DNA of 64,000 bases from assembly GCA_900540475.1 (NCBI GenBank), contig UQGG01000035.1:18425-82424 (forward strand). The letters run 5' to 3'. The DNA is from an uncultured Robinsoniella sp. Lineage in GTDB: Bacteria; Bacillota; Clostridia; Lachnospirales; Lachnospiraceae. A program made the position numbers and the translations under genes. The notes below the pieces were generated by a model. That model searched no databases, was not told the origin of the DNA, and saw nothing but the letters and a program-made list of their open reading frames with translations. Shown here piece by piece: positions 35,014 to 42,584 of this stretch. The number at the start of each line of letters is the position of its first letter. The stretch's first letter is position 1.

Positions 35014-36238
35014 TGAACTTCCAGATCCCCTTTCTTTTCCATTCAAAAATAAATATGGTAATAATTAATAACACTACAGCCGATACGGCAAAAAAGATAC
35101 GGTTTGTCAGCAGGCTCTGAAACTCTGCCGTAAACTTTGCGGATTCCCCCACCGTATTCCACCTTGGTGCCAGGTGAAAGCTAAATCCTCCTACTAATCC
35201 GGATCTGACCGCACTGTTTATGTCTATGAACCACCAGATTCCCTGAATCAATATCCCAAGGGCGCTGTCCGTAAGTTCGGTAAAGAAAAAGCCCACGGAA
35301 ACAACCGCCATAGCCGTAGGAAACAGCCATCCCAGAATGTATTTCATGTAGGAGAAAACATCTGTGGTTACGCCCAGTGTTCTGGCATAATAAATTGCTT
35401 CCATCATGGGTGAAATGCTCAAAATAACTACCGGTATCATGCTCATAATCAGCGTTGCCAGATAGCGGGAAAGTACAATGGACACCGAAGATGCTTTTCT
35501 GGAGTAGATCAGGCCGCTGGCACCTGCACGCCGATCCCGCATTCCCCGGGTAACAGCCAGAAATACCGGCAGTATGGCAAGCATCAGCACCATATAGTCA
35601 CAGAATATCCGGGCAAATGCACCTGTCACATGATCCACATCAATGATTTGCTGATACTCGCTTAGCGCCTCTTCATAAGTCATAGGAACCATTGCATTTC
35701 CAGCCATCTTTTCCGGCGCATAATAGGAGGTCCCATTGGCACCCAGTATGGAATCCACCTCTTTCATTAACTGCTTAAACTGCTCATAAGTAATGGTATC
35801 GGAAATTTCTTCTATACGTCCGGACACAGGCGGCATTATGGTTCCCGGCTGGGTCTGGACGGCCGTTTGGGAATTATCCTCTTCCAGATCACGGCTCAGC
35901 TCTGACTCTGTTCTGCCGGTTACTTCTTCCAGTATCTCTGTCACACGGTTATAGTCTTCCTCTCCCAGAGATACCCCTTTATAAAAGCCGATGGGATATG
36001 TAGCATAGGAATTATTATGCCAATCAATCATCAGCTTCCCTGTAGTCGCCTGCATAATCTCCTTTGGATCGCTGCTCTCTTTCATTCCATAGGACTCCTG
36101 TCCCGGCTGAGGCTTGGTGACTACGGAATACTCTTCCATCTGTGAAGAAACAAACACGGCGAGTATAATCAGGTACAGATAAAAGATCACACTCTTTAAA
36201 ATCTGTTTGCATTCCTTTCCTAATAAACTAAAAAACAT
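34970..36238 (-). CDS. ABC-2 type transporter permease
   Basis: 422-residue membrane protein with an N-terminal helix (LLGKECKQILKSVIFYLYLIILAVFV), a large extracytoplasmic domain (about residues 40-215), then five to six helices. This layout is typical of ABC-2 permeases of antimicrobial-peptide or lipid exporters. The ATG at 36238 overlaps the ATPase stop (TGATG). Substrate is unknown; linkage to an OmpR-type two-component system suggests export or detoxification of a membrane-active compound. Confidence 0.85.
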   Translation of the reverse strand: MFFSLLGKECKQILKSVIFYLYLIILAVFVSSQMEEYSVVTKPQPGQESYGMKESSDPKEIMQATTGKLMIDWHNNSYATYPIGFYKGVSLGEEDYNRVTEILEEVTGRTESELSRDLEEDNSQTAVQTQPGTIMPPVSGRIEEISDTITYEQFKQLMKEVDSILGANGTSYYAPEKMAGNAMVPMTYEEALSEYQQIIDVDHVTGAFARIFCDYMVLMLAILPVFLAVTRGMRDRRAGASGLIYSRKASSVSIVLSRYLATLIMSMIPVVILSISPMMEAIYYARTLGVTTDVFSYMKYILGWLFPTAMAVVSVGFFFTELTDSALGILIQGIWWFIDINSAVRSGLVGGFSFHLAPRWNTVGESAKFTAEFQSLLTNRIFFAVSAVVLLIITIFIFEWKRKGIWKFNGIVYRSRKSKSEA

Positions 36239-37116
36239 CACCTGTCCCCCCTTTCCCTCTGCATCAGATACATGTAGGCATCTTCAACATTTGCCTCGCA
36301 GGAAACAGCTCCGGAAAAAGGCTTTTCTTCTGACACAAATTTCACATTCAGATGATTCCCAATTGCCATCATACTGGTCACCACATATTTTTCCTTCATA
36401 TTAGAAAGTTCTTTTTTCGAAATTTCTGCGGTATAAATTTTGCCGGCTGCTTCCTGAAGCAGCTGCTCTACAGTACCTTTATACTGTATTCTTCCGTGGT
36501 TCAGTATGGCAATATCCTCACAGGTTGCCTCTATATCCCCAACAATATGTGTGGATAAAATTACAATGCGCTCTTCAGCCATTTCACAGAGCAGATTCCG
36601 AAAACGCACCCGCTCCTCCGGGTCCAGACCTGCCGTTGGTTCATCCACAATCAGTACTTTTGGATCGTGCAGTATCGCCTGTGCTATCCCCAGCCTTCTT
36701 CTCATCCCGCCTGACATGGCACGCACCTTCGTTTTTCTTTCATCCTGAAGATTCACCTTTTCCAGAAGAGGCAGAATACGCTCCCTGCGGCTGGGTCTGC
36801 TCATTCCCGATAAGACACCCAAATAATCCATCGCTTCATATGCCGTCATATTTCCATACATATTAAAGTCCTGCGGCAGATAGCCGGTCATTTTCCGGAT
36901 CGTCTCCGTTTTCTCAATGGGCACCTCACAAACCGTTACTTCTCCTGCATTTTTCTTAAGCAATGTGGCAAGCACTTTCATAAGTGTGGTCTTACCTGCA
37001 CCATTTGGTCCAAGCAGTCCAAACATCCCACTTTCAATCTTCAGGTTTATATTTTGCAGCGCCTGCTTTTTGCCATAATTTTTATCCAGATTTTCGATTA
37101 TGATTTCTGTAGACAT
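36238..37116 (-). CDS. ABC transporter ATP-binding protein
   Basis: 292-residue nucleotide-binding subunit energising the two permeases that follow. Walker A GPNGAGKTT, Q-loop GYLPQDFNMYG, signature SGGMRRRLGIA, Walker B VLIVDEPTAGLD and the H-loop STHIVGDIE are present. The QDF(N)xYG form of the Q-loop region and C-terminal extension resemble ABC-2 exporters of the BcrA/CcmA type. It lies 67 bp after the kinase gene in the same leftward operon. Confidence 0.93.
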   Translation of the reverse strand: MSTEIIIENLDKNYGKKQALQNINLKIESGMFGLLGPNGAGKTTLMKVLATLLKKNAGEVTVCEVPIEKTETIRKMTGYLPQDFNMYGNMTAYEAMDYLGVLSGMSRPSRRERILPLLEKVNLQDERKTKVRAMSGGMRRRLGIAQAILHDPKVLIVDEPTAGLDPEERVRFRNLLCEMAEERIVILSTHIVGDIEATCEDIAILNHGRIQYKGTVEQLLQEAAGKIYTAEISKKELSNMKEKYVVTSMMAIGNHLNVKFVSEEKPFSGAVSCEANVEDAYMYLMQRERGDR

Positions 37117-37182
37117 TATATCTCCTCCTTATTACCGTTCCTTTGTAGTTTTTATCATACCCATTAAATATCTACACTTTTC

Positions 37183-38376
37183 CTATTTCATACCGAAAAT
37201 TGCACAAATAATTGCTCCCCCGTCTATACTGTTCGCCAGATCCAGGCTCCCTCCATGTTTTTCACATAAAAACTTACAGATAAACAGACCGATTCCATAA
37301 TGTGTGCCATCATCTTTTCCCTTCTGGTCACTGTAATATGGACGGTCTGCCATCTTAAGCCCTTCTTTTGTAAATCCTTCCCCGTCATCCTGGACATAGA
37401 GGTATAATTCCCTGTCATCTTCACTGCTGTCCAGCGTAATCACAACATTTGACCTGGCATAGCGCATTGCATTGGACAACATATTTTCCAGAATTTCCAT
37501 AAAAATCATCTCGTCCATAAACCATTCTGAATCCATTGGAAGCATGGAATTACAGGAAACCTTAATTTCCCCCATCTCTTCCATAATCTGTGCGATCCCT
37601 TCTGTTCTTTTTAAAAGGGTTTCCCCTTTCATATCCTTCCGGTTTAATTCCAGGGCTTCCAGGCTGCCCACTTCCTTCATTGTATTGGTAAAATTCATCA
37701 GCCGCATTGCCTGGGCATTAATGAGATCAAAATTTTCCATCATCTGCTCTTCGGTAATTTTACCCGTAGGATAATATTTGGTTAAAAAATCCGCATATCC
37801 GTGGATGACTGTAAGAGGCGTGCGAAGATCATGTGCAAAAGCCGCATTTAAGCGTCGCTGTTCCTCCATCATATTCCACATTCTTTTATTATTTTCAATC
37901 AGGGTAAGGCGCATCTGTTCGAAAGCACTGCAGACCTCACCCAGCTCATCCTTTCCCTCATAGACACACTCATATCCCAGTTCATTGTTACCGATGTAGC
38001 TTACCTGCCGCTTTAATATTTCAATCGGTTCCGAGAGCTTGTTCTTATAAAACAAATAAGAGGTAATGATGACTCCGGCTATACTGTAGATCACAATACT
38101 AAATGACTGGACAAAGAACACTGCAAAAGTCAGAATACGATCCGTCAATGTCATATCAACCTCAGTCCATACCAGATTGGTAGTTATCCCATAAGTGTTT
38201 CCAAAATAACGGATGCTAAGGAGGGTACTCCATTTTTCACTGACCGCCATACTCACTGCAAAAAGGATTAAGACTGCTCCAATAGCGATCAACAGATACG
38301 TTGCCATCGCCCTTTTCAGGGAAACATCCAGCATCTTTTTTTTAAATTTCAATAACAGTTCATCTACCCAATCCAT
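37183..38376 (-). CDS. Sensor histidine kinase (OmpR-type partner)
   Basis: Two membrane helices (about residues 24-46 and 84-108) flank a short extracytoplasmic loop of about 35 residues. A HAMP-like linker follows, then a HisKA domain with phosphoacceptor His182 in FAHDLRTPLTVIHGYADF, and an HATPase domain with NAMRYARS (N-box), DDGEGF (G1) and HYGIGLFICK (G2). The small sensor loop is like that of kinases reading signals in or at the membrane. It overlaps the regulator gene by 13 bp. Confidence 0.93.
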   Translation of the reverse strand: MDWVDELLLKFKKKMLDVSLKRAMATYLLIAIGAVLILFAVSMAVSEKWSTLLSIRYFGNTYGITTNLVWTEVDMTLTDRILTFAVFFVQSFSIVIYSIAGVIITSYLFYKNKLSEPIEILKRQVSYIGNNELGYECVYEGKDELGEVCSAFEQMRLTLIENNKRMWNMMEEQRRLNAAFAHDLRTPLTVIHGYADFLTKYYPTGKITEEQMMENFDLINAQAMRLMNFTNTMKEVGSLEALELNRKDMKGETLLKRTEGIAQIMEEMGEIKVSCNSMLPMDSEWFMDEMIFMEILENMLSNAMRYARSNVVITLDSSEDDRELYLYVQDDGEGFTKEGLKMADRPYYSDQKGKDDGTHYGIGLFICKFLCEKHGGSLDLANSIDGGAIICAIFGMK

Positions 38377-39038
38377 TTATATCCCACTCCCCACACCGTT
38401 TCTACATAAGTTTTATCCGCATACTTCCCAATCTTCAGCCGAATCCGTCGGATATGTTCTGCTATGATATTACTGTCGCTTTCTCCGTCAAATCCCCGGA
38501 TGCGCTCATAAATCGTCTCTTTACTGAAAATCTGCCCCCGGTTCATGGACAGCAGTTCGATAATATCAAATTCTGTTTTCGTTAAGTTGATTTCCTTCTC
38601 CTGATAATAGATGCTCCGCTCCGTGTAATTAATCAGCAGATCATCGGTAAATTTCAGGGTTTCCTTTCCCCCGCTCCGGTGTTCCCGCCTCAGATGTGCC
38701 GCTACCCTTGCCCCTAATTCTTCTATACTAAAGGGTTTTAATATATAATCATCCCCGCCGATCATCAGCCCGTTAATCCGGTCCCGCTCTTCCACTTTTG
38801 CCGTCAAAAACAAAATCGGACAGCTGACGTGGTCCCTGATCTTCTTGCACACGTCCAGCCCATTCATATCAGGCATATTAATATCCAGCAGTATAATATC
38901 CGGCTGCATTTCAATTTTCTCCAGCGCCTCGCTGCCGCCGCAGGCCGTATACACCAGATATCCCTGCATATTAAAATAATCCTTTAATAACTTTAAAATA
39001 TGTATTTCATCATCTACTGCTAAGATTTTATACTGCAT
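38364..39038 (-). CDS. OmpR-family response regulator
   Basis: 224-residue two-domain regulator. The receiver domain has DDE (residues 9-11), phosphoacceptor Asp52 in ILLDINMP and the KPF switch motif. The winged-helix DNA-binding domain follows from about residue 125 (LTKTEFDIIELLSMNRGQIFSKETIYERI). The start is ATG 39038, eight bases after AGGAG; an in-frame GTG lies inside that site. First gene of the operon with its kinase and an ABC-2 transporter. Confidence 0.95.
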   Translation of the reverse strand: MQYKILAVDDEIHILKLLKDYFNMQGYLVYTACGGSEALEKIEMQPDIILLDINMPDMNGLDVCKKIRDHVSCPILFLTAKVEERDRINGLMIGGDDYILKPFSIEELGARVAAHLRREHRSGGKETLKFTDDLLINYTERSIYYQEKEINLTKTEFDIIELLSMNRGQIFSKETIYERIRGFDGESDSNIIAEHIRRIRLKIGKYADKTYVETVWGVGYKWIG

Positions 39039-39163
39039 TATGACCACTCCTTTTTTGGAATATCGTTTATTCCATTCATTAATAAATAACGCAATTATTT
39101 TATCATATAAATCTCTATAAAAATACTATTTCAGAGTGGGAAATTACGCCAGGAAATTTTGGC

Positions 39164-39193
39164 ATAAAAAAATAAGCAGATTAACATCTGCTT
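39164..39193 (-). terminator. Intrinsic terminator for an unassigned leftward transcript
   Basis: AAGCAGAT (39174-39181) and ATCTGCTT (39186-39193) form an 8-bp hairpin; on the minus strand it is followed by ATTTTTTT. No annotated gene ends here on this strand except a 37-codon frame (39193-39306). Confidence 0.75.
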
Positions 39194-39306
39194 CAAAAAA
39201 TATTAATGGTTATGACAATTGTGTTTGTACAACCAGATACATGAAAAGCCAGGGCATTCGGAAGTGAGGTATGACGTTTAAGATCATAAAAAGTACATAA
39301 ATACAT
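39193..39306 (-). CDS. Possible 37-aa small ORF ending at a terminator
   Basis: ATG at 39306, TGA at 39195-39193, abutting the terminator stem. The peptide (starting MYLCTFYDLKRH, ending TIVITINIF) is not recognised. Only a weak AAAGG site lies 10 bases upstream. The terminator is better supported than the ORF; the transcript could equally be a small non-coding RNA. Confidence 0.22.
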   Translation of the reverse strand: MYLCTFYDLKRHTSLPNALAFHVSGCTNTIVITINIF

Positions 39307-39467
39307 GTTGCAAAAACCTTTTGAAAACTTCTTCATATAGATAATAATCAATCAAATTTATCTAAAAGAAAAGTGAGCAATAATAGTTGGTAGTTCAAAC
39401 GATTCAGCATATCTTTATAAATAATAAGAGTACTTTTTAACAGTTTTACAATAAAGTCTAGTTGTTA

Positions 39468-39496
39468 TGGACATATTTAAAACAATATGATAAAAT
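39468..39496 (+). promoter_or_regulatory. Promoter of the type I toxin mRNA
   Basis: TGGACA (39468-39473) and TAAAAT (39491-39496) are 17 bp apart. Transcription would start near 39503, about 107 nt before the toxin ATG. Confidence 0.6.
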
Positions 39497-39532
39497 ATAA
39501 GAATGATAACAGAGTCGTAGGATAATTACGAG

Positions 39533-39570
39533 TGTTTGCCCTCTTACATTATACATAAGAGGAGGTGATC
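39533..39570 (+). promoter_or_regulatory. Toxin mRNA 5' structured leader with startless Shine-Dalgarno
   Basis: TGTTTGCCCTC (39533-39543) is exactly complementary to GAGGGCAAACA (39758-39768) in the 3' untranslated part of the same mRNA. CCTCTTA (39540-39546) and TAAGAGG (39556-39562) form a local hairpin. AGGAGGTGATC (39560-39570) matches the 16S rRNA 3' end over 11 nt, yet no ATG, GTG or TTG follows at normal spacing; the only overlapping frame is GTG 39565 with eight codons. Confidence 0.7.
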
Positions 39571-39609
39571 TTCCATAACTATAAAAAATAGGAAAGGGGA
39601 GTGAGCCTG

Positions 39610-39714
39610 ATGACAGTATCTGAAGCATTGACCTTAATGTTCTTATTTGGTACATTTGTTGTAGCATTAATCACTCTTATTGTTCAATTAATAAAATTGA
39701 GCAATAAAAAATGA
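39610..39714 (+). CDS. Holin-like type I toxin peptide (34 aa)
   Basis: MTVSEALTLMFLFGTFVVAL followed by ITLIVQLIKLSNKK: a single hydrophobic helix with a short polar start and a Lys-rich end. It closely follows the pattern of the putative holin-like toxins of Firmicutes (MTVFEAL-type start), which insert in the membrane and include type I toxins of the TxpA/BsrG kind. AGGGGAG lies 8 bases before the ATG at 39610; an in-frame GTG at 39601 is possible. The stop codon lies in the stem that, on the other strand, terminates an antisense RNA. Toxicity is inferred from family, not shown. Confidence 0.85.
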   Translation: MTVSEALTLMFLFGTFVVALITLIVQLIKLSNKK

Positions 39715-39793
39715 TTATCCTCTTCCGTCCAAAAGATTAGGATAATCATTCCAACCTGAGGGCAAACATAAGTTTTTACTTATGATACCTGTT
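39704..39793 (-). ncRNA. Predicted antisense RNA (type I antitoxin)
   Basis: A roughly 90-nt minus-strand RNA is predicted from a promoter at 39800-39828 to a terminator whose stem is AATGATTATCC/GGATAATCATT (39710-39720 with 39740-39750) followed by TTTTTT. It overlaps the last three codons of the toxin and the 3' untranslated region, including GAGGGCAAACA at 39758-39768. The arrangement is that of RatA/SR5-type antisense antitoxins that overlap the toxin 3' end. Confidence 0.72.
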
Positions 39794-39799
39794 ATCTGT

Positions 39800-39828
39800 A
39801 TTATAGCAGTAATCAACTTTCTTGTAAA
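39800..39828 (-). promoter_or_regulatory. Promoter of the antisense RNA
   Basis: Minus-strand TTTACA (39823-39828), 17 bp, TATAAT (39800-39805). It is embedded in the sequence that forms the toxin mRNA terminator on the plus strand. Confidence 0.72.
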
Positions 39829-39846
39829 GTGGTTACTGCTTTTAAT
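39805..39846 (+). terminator. Terminator of the toxin mRNA
   Basis: AGCAGTAA (39805-39812) pairs with TTACTGCT (39833-39840), with further inner pairing ACTTT/AAAGT, followed by TTTAATTT. Confidence 0.7.
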
Positions 39847-39942
39847 TTACTCTATAGACTTCCCTAACCTACTATGCTAGAATATTCCTGTTAAATTAAT
39901 TATTCAAATAGATCCATATAAAATACATTCAGGAGGCGCTAC

Positions 39943-41292
39943 ATGTTCACAAAAGATCGCAGTTTTTATCATAATTTTTTCTCTCTGTATTGGATCCTGG
40001 TCCTTCAGAATGTAATTGTCTTAAGCGTCAATCTGGCTGATAATATTATGCTTGGGGCATATAATGAAACTGCACTGTCCGGTGTAGCTGCAGTTAATCA
40101 AATCCAGTTTGTTCTTCAGCAGCTGATGAATGGATGCGGTGACAGTCTTGTGGTATTGGGCAGCCAGTACTGGGGACAGCAGCGGACAGAGCCTATACGT
40201 AAGCTTGCTGCCATTGCCCTGCGGGCGGCTTTGCTTTTTGCCGTTCTTTTGTTCATTGTGGTCAGTCTCTTTCCCCATGGGGTACTGAGCCTGTTTACCA
40301 ACGATGAAGCAATCATTACAGCCGGCATGGAATACCTGTCCATTATTCGTTTTACCTACATAGTATTTGCCATTTCAACGGTACTTCTGGCATCCCTGCG
40401 AAGTGTGGAATGCGTAAAGATTGCATTCTATATTTCAATTAGTACTCTGGTTATTAATTGCTGTATTAATTATACGCTGATCTACGGACATTTTGGATTT
40501 CCGGAAATGGGGGCTAAGGGCGCTGCCATCGGTACGCTTGCTGCACGAATCAGTGAACTGGTCATCGTCTGTTTCTACCTGTATAAAAAAGACCAGAAAT
40601 TACGTTTAAAACTCAGACATTTGCTGCACTGCGACCGGTCCCTCCTTCAAGACTATATCCATATATGCTACCCGGTAATCATCGTGGCGGGCATGTGGGG
40701 ATTATCCACTGCCATGCAGACCGTGATCCTGGGACACCTGCAATCCAATGCCATAGCAGCCAACAGCGTAGCATCTACCCTGTTCCTGATTCTGAAAGTA
40801 GCATCCGTAGGTGCCGCCTCCTGTGCCACAATTGTAATCGGCAAGACCATCGGCTGTGGTGATATGCATAAGGTAAAAGAATATACCAGAACTTTACAGC
40901 TGATGTTCCTCTGCATCGGAATTTTAACCAGTATTTCCCTTTTCCTGTTAAAGACCCCTATTCTGGGATTATACGCATTATCGGAAGAAACCAAGTACCT
41001 GGCAAATGCATTTTTAACCATTTTATGTGTTACCTGTATTGGCACCGCTTACCAGATGCCGGTTCTGACGGGATTAATAAGAGGTGGGGGCGATACAAGA
41101 TTTACCATGATTAATGATATCATCAGTATCTGGTGCATTGTCATCCCCCTGTCTTTTCTTGCCGCATTTTACTTCCGCTGGTCACCGATTATTGTGGTAT
41201 GCTGTCTGAACTCCGATCAGATCTTTAAATGTGTCATTGCTTTTATACGGGTAAACAGTTATAAGTGGGTTAAAAACCTTACGCGGGCTTAG
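39943..41292 (+). CDS. MATE-family multidrug/cation antiporter
   Basis: 449-residue membrane protein with twelve hydrophobic segments in two similar halves. The N-terminal LVLQNVIVLSVNLADNIMLG and repeated helices with small residues fit NorM/DinF-like MatE domains; the second half restarts near YPVIIVAGMWGLSTAMQTVILG. It would export drugs or metabolites by Na+ or H+ antiport. AGGAGG is six bases before the ATG. It reads rightwards and ends 13 bp from the convergent cation-efflux gene. Confidence 0.92.
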   Translation: MFTKDRSFYHNFFSLYWILVLQNVIVLSVNLADNIMLGAYNETALSGVAAVNQIQFVLQQLMNGCGDSLVVLGSQYWGQQRTEPIRKLAAIALRAALLFAVLLFIVVSLFPHGVLSLFTNDEAIITAGMEYLSIIRFTYIVFAISTVLLASLRSVECVKIAFYISISTLVINCCINYTLIYGHFGFPEMGAKGAAIGTLAARISELVIVCFYLYKKDQKLRLKLRHLLHCDRSLLQDYIHICYPVIIVAGMWGLSTAMQTVILGHLQSNAIAANSVASTLFLILKVASVGAASCATIVIGKTIGCGDMHKVKEYTRTLQLMFLCIGILTSISLFLLKTPILGLYALSEETKYLANAFLTILCVTCIGTAYQMPVLTGLIRGGGDTRFTMINDIISIWCIVIPLSFLAAFYFRWSPIIVVCCLNSDQIFKCVIAFIRVNSYKWVKNLTRA

Positions 41293-41305
41293 GTTTCCTC
41301 CCGCT

Positions 41306-42187
41306 CTAAACTTTTCTGCCCGGGTTCACATGTACCATGCAGTGCTTTACCCTTGGAAATGCTCCTTCAATCTCATCATGAGTTCTCTGTGCTATGGTAT
41401 GGGCTTTGGTGAGCGTTTCCTCTCCGTCTGCCTGGATCTCAATATCCACATAGATTTTGTCTGCAAACAGCCTTGTTTTGATCTGGTCTATCCCCATAAC
41501 ACCTTCCTGACGGCTGATTACTCTGCACATCTCATCAACCACTTCATCTTCACATGCCTTATCCATCATTTTATCAATGGCATCTTTAAACACATCAAAT
41601 GCCGCCTTTAAAATAAAGATACAGATTACCACACTGGCAATTGGGTCTAAGACCGGAAGTCCAAGTCTGGCTCCAAGAATACCAATCATACTGCCAATAG
41701 ATGACAGGGCATCGGAACGGTGATGCCATGCATCCGCCATCAGTGCACCGGAATTAATTTTTTTAGCCGCTGCCCTGGTATACCAGTACATTGCTTCCTT
41801 TGATATAATGGAAATAATCGCAGCCGCAAGCGCCAGAAGCCCCGGAACCGCCAGTGATGCCCTGTCCCCGGTAAAGATCTTAAGTACGCCGCTGTAACCG
41901 ATTCCCAGACCGGTAATCCCCAGTACTATGGCAAGTACCAGTGCTGCCACGCATTCCATTCGCTCATGGCCATATGGATGTTCTTTATCCGACTCCTTGC
42001 TCGCCATTTTAACTCCAAGAATTACGATTAATGTACTAAATACATCCGAAGCAGAATGGACTGCATCGGAGATCATAGCCCCTGATTTCGCAAAAACACC
42101 TGCATAGAGCTTAAACAGAGATAAAATGACATTCCCTATAATTGTGACAATAGATACTTTTGTTGCAATTTGTTGATTTGATTTCAT
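41306..42187 (-). CDS. Cation diffusion facilitator (CDF) metal exporter
   Basis: Six-helix CDF transporter, 293 residues. Metal-binding features include SGAMISDAVHSASDVFS (D-x3-H/D of the first site pair) and ADAWHHRSDALSS, the cognate HxxxD in helix V; the C-terminal cytoplasmic domain begins near ACEDEVVDEMCRV. The start is ATG 42187 (MKSNQQIATKVS), after GGGGGA; the frame extends upstream without a ribosome site. A NiCo riboswitch in its leader points to Co2+/Ni2+ efflux. Confidence 0.94.
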   Translation of the reverse strand: MKSNQQIATKVSIVTIIGNVILSLFKLYAGVFAKSGAMISDAVHSASDVFSTLIVILGVKMASKESDKEHPYGHERMECVAALVLAIVLGITGLGIGYSGVLKIFTGDRASLAVPGLLALAAAIISIISKEAMYWYTRAAAKKINSGALMADAWHHRSDALSSIGSMIGILGARLGLPVLDPIASVVICIFILKAAFDVFKDAIDKMMDKACEDEVVDEMCRVISRQEGVMGIDQIKTRLFADKIYVDIEIQADGEETLTKAHTIAQRTHDEIEGAFPRVKHCMVHVNPGRKV

Positions 42188-42266
42188 ACTTTTTCCCCCT
42201 ATTCTGAATGTTAACCGACCATGCCTCATACTCATACTCATTCATAAGATGCGCTGTCCTGTTCGG

Positions 42267-42400
42267 AAAACAAAAAACACACCTGCGGAACATACTACTG
42301 TCCCACAGATGCGTTTCATAACCATCTGCTGCCGCTTAGCGGCCCGGCCCCACAAACCAGATGGTTTATCGCCTGCTCAGTTTGTACTGTTGATCTCGCA
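42267..42400 (-). promoter_or_regulatory. NiCo (czcD) riboswitch with terminator
   Basis: On the minus strand the leader holds ACTGAGCAGGCGATAAACC near 42383-42365, then CCGGGCCGC, GCAGATGG and GCATCTGTGGGACAG, and ends in TTCCGCAGGTGTG followed by TTTTTTG. These match remembered landmarks of the czcD/NiCo RNA four-helix junction, with its final helix merged into an intrinsic terminator. Metal binding would stabilise the junction and prevent termination. The gene downstream is a CDF exporter, as in most known examples. Confidence 0.85.
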
Positions 42401-42444
42401 TTCTTTTTATTAGAATGTAATGCAGTGCAAATCGATTTCTAACT

Positions 42445-42473
42445 AATCTAACATATTCAGTATAGCATGTCAA
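42445..42473 (-). promoter_or_regulatory. Promoter of the CDF exporter/NiCo riboswitch
   Basis: Minus-strand TTGACA (42468-42473), 17 bp, TAGATT (42445-42450), placing the transcript start about 40 nt before the riboswitch. The rest of the gap (42474-42584) holds only the ABC-F 3' end with a short TGCCG/CGGCA hairpin near 42520. Confidence 0.7.
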
Positions 42474-42584
42474 GGTGAAAAAGCTTAAGAAAAATATAGG
42501 TGATAATTGCCATAACTGCCGCCTCTTACGGCACTTCATAATTTGCAGTTTTTTTCAGTTTATTTGCAATTTATTTTTTGCAGT

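Noticed and set aside
41306..42241. Longer CDF protein starting at 42241
   Set aside because: The extension has no ribosome site and reads leader RNA downstream of the riboswitch; ATG 42187 has GGGGGA.
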